Assembly: GCA_000026125.1 (NCBI GenBank) | Contig: CU207211.1 | Location: 3,162,001 to 3,226,000, forward strand | DNA length: 64,000 nucleotides | Source: Herminiimonas arsenicoxydans | Lineage (GTDB): Bacteria; Pseudomonadota; Gammaproteobacteria; Burkholderiales; Burkholderiaceae_D | Direction: 5' to 3' | Shown here: positions 36,701 to 46,101 of the stretch, piece by piece | How the letters are laid out: every line of letters starts with the position of its first letter | Position numbering within the stretch: the stretch's first letter is position 1 | Position numbers and translations under genes: made by a program | The notes under the pieces: generated by a model | The model's database searches: none | What the model saw: only the letters and a program-made list of their open reading frames with translations | What the model was told of the DNA's origin: nothing

Positions 36701-36922
36701 ATGCCATACATCAATATCCGCATCACCCGTGAAGGCGTCACAGCCGAACAGAAGCAGGCGCTGATTGAAGGTGCGACCGAGCTGCTCAGTCGCGTGCTGA
36801 ACAAGAATCCGGCCACGACCTTTGTCATCATCGATGAGGTGGATACGGATAACTGGGGTATCGCGGGTGAGAATGTCACGACTTTGCGCAAGCGGGCTGC
36901 GGAGAAGAAGTCAGCCAGCTAG
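36701..36922 (+). CDS. 4-oxalocrotonate tautomerase family protein
   Basis: A 73-residue tautomerase. Pro2, the catalytic base of the family after removal of Met1, opens the chain (MPYINIRITREGVTAEQKQA), and FVIIDEVDTDNWGI is the second conserved segment. AAAGGAG precedes the ATG at ideal spacing. Such enzymes interconvert keto and enol forms of small acids. The substrate is unknown, and no aromatic-degradation genes are adjacent. Confidence 0.85.
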   Translation: MPYINIRITREGVTAEQKQALIEGATELLSRVLNKNPATTFVIIDEVDTDNWGIAGENVTTLRKRAAEKKSAS

Positions 36923-37007
36923 GCCGAAAACTTGATCGCGGCGCCGGTTATTATGGGCAGATCGCATCGCCCATCAAACATCAAGGCTGCCACGAATAAT
37001 CAGATGC

Positions 37008-38210
37008 ATGAACGCTGCTGACCGCAAGCCAATCTGGCTCATCCCTACGCTGGGCCTCACGCAAATTATCGGGTGGGGTTCGATGTTTTACGCCTATGGC
37101 GTGCTGATGCAGCCGATGGAAGCGGAGCTGCAAACCTCGCGCTCCGTCGTGGTCGGCGCGTATTCGGTCGCGCTGCTGATATCCGGCTGCCTCTCGATGC
37201 TGGCAGGGTCTATCGTCGATCGCATCGGCGGGCGACTGTTGATGGCTGCAGGCAGTTTGCTGGCGGCGCTGATGCTGGCCTTGCTGTCCAATGTACATAG
37301 TGTATTGACGCTGTACCTGGCCTGGGCGGGCATAGGTGTGGCGATGAGTGCGACGCTGTATCAGTCTGCGTTTGCGGTACTGACGCAAGTGTTCGACAAC
37401 GGTTATCGTCGCGCGATTACGATGGTGACGCTGTTCGGCGGATTTGCGAGTACGGTGTTCTGGCCGCTGACACAGGCGCTATCCGATCATGTCGGCTGGC
37501 GAAATACCTGGCTGATTTTTGCTGCGGTCAATCTGCTGCTGTGCTTCCCGCTCCATTGGCGGCTGCCGGCATTTTCTCCCGCAGTCGATGCACGCACACA
37601 CAGGAACACGCACAAGGCCGGGCTGGCGGTGGTTCTGCGAGAGCGACGCTTCTATCTGCTGACCTCTGCCGTCACGTTCAATGCGCTGGTGTTTTCCGCC
37701 ATGTCCCTGCACCTGATGTCCATCCTGCAAAGCAAAGGCATCTCGCCCACGCATGCGGCAGCGATCGGCGCGATGATCGGGCCCATGCAGGTGCTGGGGC
37801 GCATTCTGGAAACCACGTTTGGGCGCAACACAAGTTCGCACAAGGTCGGGATGATTGCGATGTGGCTGCTGCCGCTGGCGCTGGCCCTCTTATTCGCACC
37901 GACCGAATGGTTCGTGATTTACGTTTTCTTTGCTGCGATGTACGGCATCGGCAACGGCGTGATGACCATCGTGCGCGGCACCCTGCCGGCTGAATTGTAC
38001 GGGCGTGAAATTTACGGTGCGGTCAGCGGCGCGATGGCGGCGCCCGTGATGATCGCCATTGCCGCAGGCCCGTTCGTGGCATCTCTTTTGTATTCGGCAA
38101 CCGGCGGCTACACCGGCACCCTGCTCATACTCGCCGCCATTTGCGCCTTCGGCGCGATCCTGTTCAGCTGCACAGCCGTCCCGGCCAAACAGGATGCGGG
38201 CACTGACTAG
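37008..38210 (+). CDS. MFS transporter
   Basis: A 400-residue, 12-helix major facilitator. It opens with PTLGLTQIIGWGSMFYAYGV and has the loop 2-3 motif LAGSIVDRIGGRLLMAAGS. The second half starts near VVLRERRFYLLTSAVTF. It converges with cusA, 9 nt apart. The substrate cannot be predicted. Confidence 0.82.
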   Translation: MNAADRKPIWLIPTLGLTQIIGWGSMFYAYGVLMQPMEAELQTSRSVVVGAYSVALLISGCLSMLAGSIVDRIGGRLLMAAGSLLAALMLALLSNVHSVLTLYLAWAGIGVAMSATLYQSAFAVLTQVFDNGYRRAITMVTLFGGFASTVFWPLTQALSDHVGWRNTWLIFAAVNLLLCFPLHWRLPAFSPAVDARTHRNTHKAGLAVVLRERRFYLLTSAVTFNALVFSAMSLHLMSILQSKGISPTHAAAIGAMIGPMQVLGRILETTFGRNTSSHKVGMIAMWLLPLALALLFAPTEWFVIYVFFAAMYGIGNGVMTIVRGTLPAELYGREIYGAVSGAMAAPVMIAIAAGPFVASLLYSATGGYTGTLLILAAICAFGAILFSCTAVPAKQDAGTD

Positions 38211-38219
38211 ATAACCTCG

Positions 38220-41200
38220 TCACTCTGCTGCAGGCACGGGCTCTACTTGCGTATCATGCGTTTGACTGCGCTGCTTTTGACGGCGCTGCATGCGGCGGCG
38301 CTCTATTTGATGACCCTGTATTTGCCTACGCTGTATTTGATACCGATGTATCAGTAGGTAAAAAGCCGGAATCACAATCAGTGAAAACAGTGGCGCCGAA
38401 ATCATGCCGCCGATCAGCGGGGCGGCGATGCGTTTCATCACATCGGCACCAGCCTCATCCGAAAACATTACCGGCAGCAAGCCGCCCAGTATGACTGCCA
38501 CCGTCATCGCCTTCGGGCGCAGGCGCAGCAAGGCGCCGGAGATGATGGCTGACAGCAGATCGGCATCATCAATTCTCGCCTTTTGTTCCTTCAGCGCCGC
38601 CAGTGCCTGATCCAGGTACAGCAGCATCACGATGCCGAATTCGGCGGCGACGCCGGACAGTGCTATCAGTCCGATAATGACCGCCACCGATAGCTGATAA
38701 CCCAGCAGGTAGATGAACCACAAGCCGCCTATCAGCGAAAACGGCAGGCACAATAACACCAGGCCGACTTTCACTGCATTGCGGAAATGCAGGAACAGCA
38801 AGGCCATCACCAGCAACAGCGTCAGGGCCACCGCCGACCACAATCGTGGCTTGCCGTTCTGATAGTTCAGATACTGGCCCTGCCACGACATCGTGTAACC
38901 GGTGCCGAACTTGATCTTCTGATCCAGCACTTGCTGCGCCGCTTCCAGATAGCGGCCTGCGTCCGGCGTCGCCAGATCAATGAAGACATAGGCCACCGGG
39001 CGCGCATTTTCACTCTTGATTTCGGTCGGGCCATCGCTGACGTGCACGCGCGCGACATCGCGCAGCATGATCAGCGCACCGCTCGGCGCCTTGATGCGGA
39101 TGTCGCCCAGCGCACGCGGCGAATCGCGATCGCTGCGCGAATAGCGCAGCGTGATCGGGAACCGTTCGCGGCCGTCTATGATGGTGCCTATCGTCTGGCC
39201 GCCGACTGCGCTCTCCGTCACGCTCTGTATATCTGCCACGCTCAGCCCATAGCGCGCCGCCTGCTGGCGGTCGATATCGATATCCACATAGCGACCGGCG
39301 CCTATGCGTTCGGCAAACACCGAGCGCGTGCCGGGCACCGCGCGCAGTGCCGATTCGATGTCTATCGACAGGCGTTCCAGTTGCGCCATATCCGGCCCGC
39401 TGATCTTGATGCCGAGCGGCGTGCGAATGCCGGTCGACAGCATATCGATGCGGGTCTTGATCGGATAACCCCAGGAATTCGTCAGCCCTGCCAGCCGCAC
39501 GGTCTGGTCGAGTTTTTCAATCAGGCCCTGTTTGGTGCTGCCGGCAGGCCACTCCGAACGCGGCTTGAGAATGATGGTGGTTTCCAGCATCGACAGCGGC
39601 GCCGGATCGGTCGCGGTTTCGGCGCGGCCTGCCTTGCCGAACACTCTTTCCACTTCGGGCATGGCGGCAATCAGTTGATCGGTGCGGCGCAGGATATCGG
39701 CGGCTTCATCGGCCGATATACCGGGCAGCGTCGTCGGCATGTACAGCAGATCACCTTCATCCAGTGGTGGCATGAACTCGCTGCCGAGTTGCGACAGAGG
39801 GAATGCAAGCGTAAGCAAACTCACTGCGGCGGCCAGCAGAATCATCTTCGGGTGCCGCAATGCGGCGTGCAGCGCCGGCTGATAAATTCGCTTGAGCACG
39901 CGATTGAGCGGGTTGGCCGATTCCGGCGGAATGCGGCCGCGTATCGCATAGCCCATTAATACCGGAGTCAGTGTAATCGCCAGCATCGCGGCAGCGGCCA
40001 TCGCATAGGTTTTGGTGTAGGCCAGCGGCGTGAACAGACGCGCTTCCTGGCCGGTCAGCGTAAACACCGGCAGGAATGACAGCGTAATGACCAGCAGGGA
40101 AAAGAATAGCGCCGGGCCGACTTCGGTCGCGCTTTGCCGCACGATGTCCCAGACATCTTCCCTCTGTTGCGCCAGCGGTATTTTTTCCAGATGCCTGTGC
40201 ATGTTTTCTATCATCACGATGGCGGCATCGACCATCGCGCCGACGGCGATGGCAATTCCGCCCAGCGACATGATGTTGGCCGATACGCCTTGCAGGCGCA
40301 TGATCCAGAGCGCGACCAGAATGCCGATCGGCAGGGTCACGATGGCGACCAGCGACGAACGGAAGTGGAACAGGAAAATGCCGCAGATCAGCGCGACCGC
40401 GAGCGACTCTTCCAGCAATTTGTCGCGCAGCGTGTGCACGGCGCGCTCGATCAGGCCGGAGCGGTCGTAGGTCGGCACGATCTCTACGCCGGGCGGCAAG
40501 CCTTTCTTCAATTCTTCCAGCCGCGCCTTGACGCCGCGTATGGTAGTGAGTGCATTTTCACCATGTCGCATCACCACGATGCCGCCGGTGACTTCGCCCT
40601 TGCCGTCGAGTTCGGCAATGCCGCGGCGCGGTTGCGGCCCGACCGTGAGATTGGCAACCTGCTTCAGGCGGATGACATTGCCGGCGCTATCGGTCATGAC
40701 CGGGATATCGTCGAAATCGGCTGTGTTGCGCAGATAACCGTTGGAGCGCACCAGATATTCGGCGCGCGCCATTTCAAACGCGGCGCCGCCGCTGGACTGG
40801 TTGCTGTTTTTTACCGCTTGCGCCACCTGCCCCAGATCGAGGTTGTGCGCGGCCAGCCTGACCGGATCGACATCGACCTGGAACTGGCGCGCCATGCCGC
40901 CCAGGCTGGCGACTTCGGCCACGCCGGGCACGCTTTGCAATTCCAGCTTCAGATAAAAATCTTGCAGCGCGCGCAGCTTTTCGACCGGAGTATGGCCGCT
41001 GCGGTCCAGCAGCGCGTACTCATACACCCAGCCGACGCCGGAGGCATCCGGCCCCAGCGTCGGCTGCGCACCGGCCGGCAGGCGACCGGCAACCTGACTC
41101 AGGTTTTCCAGTATGCGCGAGCGCGCCCAGTAGATGTCGGTGCCATCCTTGAAGATCACATAGACATACGATTCGCCGAACATCGAAAAGCCGCGTACTG

Positions 41201-41441
41201 CCTTGGTGCCCGGCACCGACAGCAGCGACGCGGCCAGCGGATACGTCACCTGGTCTTCGACGAATTGCGGCGCCTGTCCGGGGAAATCGGTTTTCACGAT
41301 CACCTGCACATCGGACAAATCCGGCAGTGCGTCGAGCGCCAGGCGCGACAGCGATTCGATACCCACCACAATCAGAATCAGGCTCGCAACCAGCACCACC
41401 AGCCGGTTGCGTATCGACCAAGCTATCGTACGTGCGATCAC
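38220..41441 (-). CDS. cusA: heavy-metal RND efflux pump, CusA/CzcA type
   Basis: A 1073-residue inner-membrane RND transporter. It shows the HME-RND features: N-terminal helix, DALPDLSDVQVIVKTDFPGQ, AIAVGAMVDAAIVMIENMHR (proton-relay helix) and VAVILGGLLPVMFSDEAGAD. It overlaps cusB by 4 bp. The CusA-type monovalent (Cu/Ag) assignment rests on the partner's metal-binding domain and the nearby copper proteins; Czc-type divalent metals are not excluded. No outer-membrane (CusC) gene lies nearby. The C-terminus ends in an unusual Arg/Gln-rich tail of six pentapeptide repeats. Confidence 0.85.
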   Translation of the reverse strand: MIARTIAWSIRNRLVVLVASLILIVVGIESLSRLALDALPDLSDVQVIVKTDFPGQAPQFVEDQVTYPLAASLLSVPGTKAVRGFSMFGESYVYVIFKDGTDIYWARSRILENLSQVAGRLPAGAQPTLGPDASGVGWVYEYALLDRSGHTPVEKLRALQDFYLKLELQSVPGVAEVASLGGMARQFQVDVDPVRLAAHNLDLGQVAQAVKNSNQSSGGAAFEMARAEYLVRSNGYLRNTADFDDIPVMTDSAGNVIRLKQVANLTVGPQPRRGIAELDGKGEVTGGIVVMRHGENALTTIRGVKARLEELKKGLPPGVEIVPTYDRSGLIERAVHTLRDKLLEESLAVALICGIFLFHFRSSLVAIVTLPIGILVALWIMRLQGVSANIMSLGGIAIAVGAMVDAAIVMIENMHRHLEKIPLAQQREDVWDIVRQSATEVGPALFFSLLVITLSFLPVFTLTGQEARLFTPLAYTKTYAMAAAAMLAITLTPVLMGYAIRGRIPPESANPLNRVLKRIYQPALHAALRHPKMILLAAAVSLLTLAFPLSQLGSEFMPPLDEGDLLYMPTTLPGISADEAADILRRTDQLIAAMPEVERVFGKAGRAETATDPAPLSMLETTIILKPRSEWPAGSTKQGLIEKLDQTVRLAGLTNSWGYPIKTRIDMLSTGIRTPLGIKISGPDMAQLERLSIDIESALRAVPGTRSVFAERIGAGRYVDIDIDRQQAARYGLSVADIQSVTESAVGGQTIGTIIDGRERFPITLRYSRSDRDSPRALGDIRIKAPSGALIMLRDVARVHVSDGPTEIKSENARPVAYVFIDLATPDAGRYLEAAQQVLDQKIKFGTGYTMSWQGQYLNYQNGKPRLWSAVALTLLLVMALLFLHFRNAVKVGLVLLCLPFSLIGGLWFIYLLGYQLSVAVIIGLIALSGVAAEFGIVMLLYLDQALAALKEQKARIDDADLLSAIISGALLRLRPKAMTVAVILGGLLPVMFSDEAGADVMKRIAAPLIGGMISAPLFSLIVIPAFYLLIHRYQIQRRQIQGHQIERRRMQRRQKQRSQTHDTQVEPVPAAE
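38256..38345 (-). repeat. six tandem 15-bp repeats in the cusA 3' end
   Basis: On the coding strand the units encode RYQIQ, RRQIQ, GHQIE, RRRMQ, RRQKQ and RSQTH, exactly 15 bp each and in frame. The tail follows the last membrane helix and lies in the cytoplasm. It looks like an expanded microsatellite-type sequence and could vary in length between strains. Confidence 0.8.
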
Positions 41442-42850
41442 GGATGCGCGTGGGCGTGGGATGTCTTGGGCGTGGTGCTGCAGATTTCCATGGCCGGTAT
41501 CGCCTTGGCCATCTTGATATCCGCTACCGGTTCAATTTCTGCCGGCGCCGCCGACAGGCGGTTTTGCATCGCATGCATGGAAGAAGCGGCATCCAGCAGG
41601 AACTGGCCATTGACCGCAATGCGGTCGCCGGCTTTCAGGCCGGAGCGTATTTCGACCATGCGTTCATCTTCCAGTCCGATGGCAACCGCGGCGCTGCGGA
41701 AGTGGCCGTCGCCTTCACTGACCACGACAAACTCGCCGTGCCCGGTGCGTATTACCGCATCGCGCGGCACGCTCACTGCACGGTGCGCGGCGGATTTGAT
41801 GGTGGCTTTCGCATACGCGCCCGGCAGAAATGCTTCGCCGGCCTTCGACAGCGGCAGGCGCAGTTTCGCCGTTCTGCTGGCCGGATCGATTTGCAGCGTC
41901 GCCAGATTGATGCGCGCCGTATGCTGCACGGTATTGTCCAGCCCGGAAGTGAGGACGATTTCATCGCCGTTCCTGAGCCAGCTTATCTGGTCGGGGAACA
42001 GGGTGACTTCCGCCCATACCCTGCTGTTGTCGCTGTATACCATCAGCGTCTGCATGGGATTGATGTAGCTGCCTTCGCGCGCGGAAATCGCCGTCACGAT
42101 GCCGCTTTGCGTGGCGCGTATCGGCATCACTTCCGGCACCCGGCGGCCTTTTTCCAGCAGCTCCAGTTCCTCGGGAGGGATATCGGCGGCCAGCAGGCGA
42201 TCGCGTGTACGGAAGCGTTCCTTTGCCAGGCTGCCCATCATCGCGGCATTCGGCCCTAGCATATCCATGTCTCTGCTTTTTTCCTGCATGGCATCGCGCC
42301 GCGTCAGCAGATCGACATATTCGCGCTGGCGCTGCTGCAGTTCGGGCGAGTAAATTTCATACAGCACCTGGCCCTTGCGCACTTGCTGACCCACACCCTG
42401 TATATGCCAGCGCCTGATCCATCCCTCCACTTTGGAATTGACCGAAACGGTGCGGCTTTCATCGGGGGAAATGGTCGCGAAGGTATTGATGGCGCGATGC
42501 ATGTCGTTGACTGCAACGGTTTGCATCTGCACACCCATGCGGTGCTGGGTTTGCATATCGACATGCACCAGATCGCTGTGTTTGGTAGTGCCGCCACTCC
42601 CCGCCTTGACCAGATGCATGCCGCAAATCGGGCAACTGCCCGGATGGTCCTGCACCACCTCGGCGTGCATCGGACAGACGTATCTGGTGGCAGCGGCCAC
42701 CGGACGCGCCAGCGGATTCTGTGCAGTGCCGGCGGACGCGGTCTTGAAAACGTGGTCAACCGGGATGATGCGGGTTGCGGCATAGCCGAGTGCGGTAGCG
42801 CTTACCGCAGTGATGCCGATGCCTAGCAACAGTCGTCGTTGGATACGCAT
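41438..42850 (-). CDS. cusB: RND periplasmic adaptor with heavy-metal-binding domain, CusB type
   Basis: A 470-residue membrane-fusion protein. An N-terminal anchor (LLLGIGITAVSATALGYAAT) is followed at about 57-78 by the heavy-metal-binding domain YVCPMHAEVVQDHPGSCPIC-GM, typical of copper/silver adaptors. Then come lipoyl/barrel domains (VNSKVEGWIRRWHIQGVGQQ). The C-terminal His-rich end (TPKTSHAHAHP) may bind metal. It precedes and overlaps cusA. It is separated from the nirK operon by a terminator. Confidence 0.85.
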   Translation of the reverse strand: MRIQRRLLLGIGITAVSATALGYAATRIIPVDHVFKTASAGTAQNPLARPVAAATRYVCPMHAEVVQDHPGSCPICGMHLVKAGSGGTTKHSDLVHVDMQTQHRMGVQMQTVAVNDMHRAINTFATISPDESRTVSVNSKVEGWIRRWHIQGVGQQVRKGQVLYEIYSPELQQRQREYVDLLTRRDAMQEKSRDMDMLGPNAAMMGSLAKERFRTRDRLLAADIPPEELELLEKGRRVPEVMPIRATQSGIVTAISAREGSYINPMQTLMVYSDNSRVWAEVTLFPDQISWLRNGDEIVLTSGLDNTVQHTARINLATLQIDPASRTAKLRLPLSKAGEAFLPGAYAKATIKSAAHRAVSVPRDAVIRTGHGEFVVVSEGDGHFRSAAVAIGLEDERMVEIRSGLKAGDRIAVNGQFLLDAASSMHAMQNRLSAAPAEIEPVADIKMAKAIPAMEICSTTPKTSHAHAHP

Positions 42851-42893
42851 GATGAACTCACTGAATTAGGTAATACCGTCGAAGCGGCATCTG

Positions 42894-42925
42894 AAAAAAT
42901 GGAAGGTCGCCGACCTTCCATTTTT
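42894..42925. terminator. terminator of the ncgABC-nirK operon
   Basis: AAAAATGGAAGGTC and its complement form a long hairpin with T-runs on both strands. It lies just after the nirK stop codon and before cusB. Confidence 0.87.
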
Positions 42926-42930
42926 CCGGG

Positions 42931-43860
42931 TTAACGAACCAGGATGTTTTCGCCCCGGCCCATTTTCGGATCTGCATCCTTGGTGAATTGCAGAATCGCG
43001 ATACCGCCTGTCAAAGCCTGGCGCATCGAGTGCGTGACCAATGCATTGGCGCCTTCGATCGGCGAGATGATGTCAAACGACGCGGCATCGCCCGGCCCGA
43101 CGACGTAGGTTTGCAAGCCCGTCATGGCGTTCTTCGGATTGCCGCTTGGATAGACCTTGTCCCAGATGCCTGCAATTGCATGGAACGACGAGGTTTCATT
43201 CGGGCCGGCATTGATGAAGTAGATACGCACACGTTCACCAGGTTTGGCCTGCAGCATGCGGGTCGCTGCCGGATCGTGTACCGGGTCGTACTTGAAGATG
43301 CCGCCATTGAACATCACGTTGGTCCACTTGTTGGCCATCATGTCGTCCTGGCTATCCGGATTTGCATACAGTTCGGACTGGATCAGCACATATTCGCGAT
43401 CGGCTTTCGGCATGGCTTTCGGATCTTTCGGATCGACGATGATGGCGCCATACATACCGCGCGCAATATGCTGGATCATCGGATCGGAACCGCAGTGATA
43501 GAAGAAGATGCCGGGATGCTCGGCCTTGAATGTGAACTTGCCTTTTTCACCCGGCTTGACCGATTCGAAATCCTTGAGGATGTCGAACTGGCCGGCATGC
43601 ATATCCATCGAATGGGAATTCTTGTTGTTCTTGTCGTTGAACAGCGTGAATTCGACTACATCGCCTTCCGTCACATGAACCACCGGGCCGGGAACCTGGC
43701 CTTCGAAAGTCCAGCTGCGATACATCGTGCCCTTGTTATCAATCGGCGTATTGACTTCCTTGGCGGTCATCGTGATTTGCACCGTCTTCGCCTGGACAGC
43801 CACGCTGGCCAGCATTGCTGCGGCCATCGAGACTGCCAGCAGCAGAGTTTTTTTCTTCAT
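42931..43860 (-). CDS. nirK: copper-containing nitrite reductase
   Basis: A 309-residue periplasmic two-cupredoxin protein with a signal peptide (MKKKTLLLAVSMAAAMLASV). Type 1 copper ligands: H83, C123, H131, M136 (HSMDMHAG, FFYHCGSDPMIQHIARGMYG). Type 2 ligands: H88, H122 and H277 (VTHSMRQ). The catalytic pair D86 and H227 (SFHAIAG) is also present. It reduces nitrite to nitric oxide. Its length and the gene order match the Nitrosomonas-type NirK, last gene of ncgABC-nirK, rather than the Alcaligenes type. Confidence 0.88.
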   Translation of the reverse strand: MKKKTLLLAVSMAAAMLASVAVQAKTVQITMTAKEVNTPIDNKGTMYRSWTFEGQVPGPVVHVTEGDVVEFTLFNDKNNKNSHSMDMHAGQFDILKDFESVKPGEKGKFTFKAEHPGIFFYHCGSDPMIQHIARGMYGAIIVDPKDPKAMPKADREYVLIQSELYANPDSQDDMMANKWTNVMFNGGIFKYDPVHDPAATRMLQAKPGERVRIYFINAGPNETSSFHAIAGIWDKVYPSGNPKNAMTGLQTYVVGPGDAASFDIISPIEGANALVTHSMRQALTGGIAILQFTKDADPKMGRGENILVR

Positions 43861-43882
43861 TGCTTACCCCTCTTGTTAAGAT

Positions 43883-44260
43883 TTATTGAACGCCCGTTTT
43901 ACTGACAAAGCGCAGGTAACTCACCATTTCCTTGATTTGTTCGTCGTCTAGTACCCCTCCCCATTTCGGCATAAGAACTGATTTGCTCACTGACAGGCCG
44001 CCTTCCTTGATGGCCTTGAACAGCGTGTCGTCGGGCGTATCGCCCATGGCTTTGCTATCGGTGTGATCGCGCGGCTTGACCGACATGTGCTGGCTGTTGA
44101 TGCCGTTGCCGTCACGGTTGATTCCATGACACTGCACGCAATACGTGTTGTAAACCTTGATGGATTTGGCATGCTGATCCTGCGCCAGTGCGCCGGTGGA
44201 CAGCAGTCCCAGCGCCCCGGCAAGCAAGGCGAACCTGATGAAATTTTGATGGCGCATCAT
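43883..44260 (-). CDS. ncgC: monoheme cytochrome c of the nirK operon
   Basis: About 125 residues. Signal peptide MRHQNFIRFALLAGALGLLS, then one heme site CVQCH followed by GINRDGNG. A distal Met is probable in SVLMPKWGGVLDDEQ. ATG at 44,260 has GGAG upstream and overlaps the ncgB stop by 4 bp; the frame is open further upstream, but that leader lacks a signal sequence. It is probably an electron donor or shuttle for NirK. The name follows the Nitrosomonas europaea operon. Confidence 0.78.
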   Translation of the reverse strand: MMRHQNFIRFALLAGALGLLSTGALAQDQHAKSIKVYNTYCVQCHGINRDGNGINSQHMSVKPRDHTDSKAMGDTPDDTLFKAIKEGGLSVSKSVLMPKWGGVLDDEQIKEMVSYLRFVSKTGVQ

Positions 44261-44952
44261 TTTTTCTCCGCAGATTTCAGGGTCAACATATAGCCGGTCA
44301 GCTTTTGCAGATCGGCCGGATTCAGATCCAGTTTCGGCATCCATACATGGGCATCGAATGCTTGCGGATCCTTGATGTACGCCAGCATGTAATCCGGCTG
44401 CAGCCGGTCGCCGGCGGTAAACAATTCCGGCCCGGATGCGACGCCGGCATCAGGCTTGGCGGAATGGCAGGAGGTGCAACCCCGCAGTTTGGAGAACAGC
44501 ATCGTGACAAACGATGGATTGACAGGCTCGTTCTTGAACGCGCCTTTTTCGATCAGGCCATCCGGTCCCTTCAGCGCCATTAAAGCCTCGGCTGCCTGGC
44601 TTGCTTCTTCCTTCGACAGCTTCGGATGCGCGGATAGTTGTGCGGTGTCGATCACATCGGGCGCGCCGGCCCCGCCGCCCTTCACCACTTTGGAATACAG
44701 CACGCCGCCGGAACGGATGACGGTCGGGTTCTGCAACCAGTTCTCCATCCATGCGCGATTGAACTTGCTGCCGGCAAAGTACAGGTCCGGCCCCTTGCGT
44801 TCCCAGAGGCGCTGCAGCGATGTGTTATCAGGCTTGGTCACTGCGTGACAGGCAATACATTGCTTGTTGAGCAGTTCCTGGCCGGGGCCGGCCCAGGAAG
44901 CCAGCGACGCTGTGCCCAGCGCCAGCATTCCCATGACATGTATCAGCTTCAT
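44257..44952 (-). CDS. ncgB: diheme cytochrome c of the nirK operon
   Basis: 231 residues with a signal peptide (MKLIHVMGMLALGTASLASW). Two c-type heme sites are seen: CIACH near 33 and CTSCH near 157. Each half is a small cytochrome c domain. It lies between the multicopper oxidase and the monoheme cytochrome genes, as ncgB does in Nitrosomonas europaea. It probably passes electrons to NirK in the periplasm. Confidence 0.8.
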   Translation of the reverse strand: MKLIHVMGMLALGTASLASWAGPGQELLNKQCIACHAVTKPDNTSLQRLWERKGPDLYFAGSKFNRAWMENWLQNPTVIRSGGVLYSKVVKGGGAGAPDVIDTAQLSAHPKLSKEEASQAAEALMALKGPDGLIEKGAFKNEPVNPSFVTMLFSKLRGCTSCHSAKPDAGVASGPELFTAGDRLQPDYMLAYIKDPQAFDAHVWMPKLDLNPADLQKLTGYMLTLKSAEKK

Positions 44953-44965
44953 TTTTGCTCCTTGT

Positions 44966-46015
44966 TTATTGAATTGCCTGACCTTTGAATACGTCGTTGG
45001 TATAAATGCCGGGACCTTTCTTCAGCGATTCTTCATAGTAGAAATTCGGCGTGAATTTTTTGCCTTTCCACTCGTACCAGTTCTCGTCATTCCTGATTTC
45101 ATCGTATTCGATGGTGGTCATGATTCCGCCCATGGGCCGGTCGCCATTCATCGTGTGCGTATCGACGTGGTCGTGGATCATCCAGCGGCCCGGATTGTCG
45201 GCAGTGAAGATCACGTCATAGCGTTCGCCGGGACCGACCAGCACGGTATCGCCACGGATGGGATTGACCAGCGGGAAACCATCCTTGAATGCGATGATCG
45301 AGACATGCCCATGCATGTGGATGCTGTGCACCAGATCGCCGGCACCGATCAGGCGCAGACGGACGACATCGCCTTTCTTGACGCGGATAGGCTGGGTGTC
45401 CGGATAGGATTTGCCGTTGATCGTGAAGTAGTCGTAGTTGTCGCCGGGGACGCCGCCGAAACCCGGCTTGGCAGCCCATTTGGAATCCCAGTCGGACAAC
45501 ATCAGCACGTATTCCTTCGTCACTGTTTTTTCCAGCGCGGTCGGCTTTTTGGGACGCACGATGAACGGTCCCCACATGCCACGCAGCGTGACGTGCTCAT
45601 TGACGTTGACGTGGCAGTGGTACCACATGGTGCCCGACGGTTCGGCTATGAATTTGTAGGTAAAGCTGTCGCCCGGCTTGATCGCGTCCTGCGTCACGCC
45701 AGGTACGCCGTCATTTTTCCAGGTGCCGCGTTGCAGCATGCCGTGCCAGTGTATGGTGTGGGGCAAGGCGGTCATATTGTTGACGTTGACGGTGATTTCA
45801 TCGCCTTCATCGACATAGAACAGCGGGCCCGGAACCTGGCCGGCATACGCAAAGGTGTGGAACTGCTGCTTTTCCACCAAGGTGATGCGCGTATCTTCGA
45901 TATTCATCTCGAAGTCGCGCTTCGCTGCAAGCGCGTCGACAGCTGCCAGCGCACTTGCAAGCAGCAGCCCTCCCACTACGACTGCCTTGCCAAAATCTCG
46001 CCCCCAAAGTTTCAT
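44966..46015 (-). CDS. ncgA: two-domain multicopper oxidase, first gene of the nirK operon
   Basis: About 349 residues when started at MKLWG (46,015), which has GGAG upstream and a signal peptide (AVVVGGLLLASALAAVDALA); the frame is open to 46,084. Copper sites: HTIHWHG at 86-92 and WYHCHVNVNEHVTLRGM at 131-147 in domain 1; SIHMHGH and MIHDHVDTHT in domain 2. Domain 2 lacks the HCH-type 1 site, as in two-domain laccases that work as trimers. It is NcgA-like by position and may protect against nitrite or NO stress. Two NsrR-like sites lie upstream. Confidence 0.8.
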   Translation of the reverse strand: MKLWGRDFGKAVVVGGLLLASALAAVDALAAKRDFEMNIEDTRITLVEKQQFHTFAYAGQVPGPLFYVDEGDEITVNVNNMTALPHTIHWHGMLQRGTWKNDGVPGVTQDAIKPGDSFTYKFIAEPSGTMWYHCHVNVNEHVTLRGMWGPFIVRPKKPTALEKTVTKEYVLMLSDWDSKWAAKPGFGGVPGDNYDYFTINGKSYPDTQPIRVKKGDVVRLRLIGAGDLVHSIHMHGHVSIIAFKDGFPLVNPIRGDTVLVGPGERYDVIFTADNPGRWMIHDHVDTHTMNGDRPMGGIMTTIEYDEIRNDENWYEWKGKKFTPNFYYEESLKKGPGIYTNDVFKGQAIQ

Positions 46016-46037
46016 ACATGCTCCGTCTGATTGGATA

Positions 46038-46060
46038 AATAGGCATTTGAAATGCATATT
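46038..46060. promoter_or_regulatory. NsrR-like operator, site 1
   Basis: AATAGGCATTT-G-AAATGCATATT has the 11-1-11 inverted layout of the NsrR consensus (AAGATGYATTT and complement). It lies 23 bp before the ncgA start. NsrR is an NO-sensing repressor known to control nirK in Nitrosomonas. Confidence 0.65.
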
Positions 46061-46101
46061 TAAATTCAAAAAAAATGCACTCAATTCAACGTGTTTTAAA
46101 T

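Noticed and set aside
38787..39959. 390-codon open frame opposite cusA
   Set aside because: It is antisense to the conserved RND core, has no recognisable domain and no start signal.
40134..42068. 644-codon open frame opposite cusA and cusB
   Set aside because: It crosses two real genes antisense and has the biased composition of a codon-use artefact.
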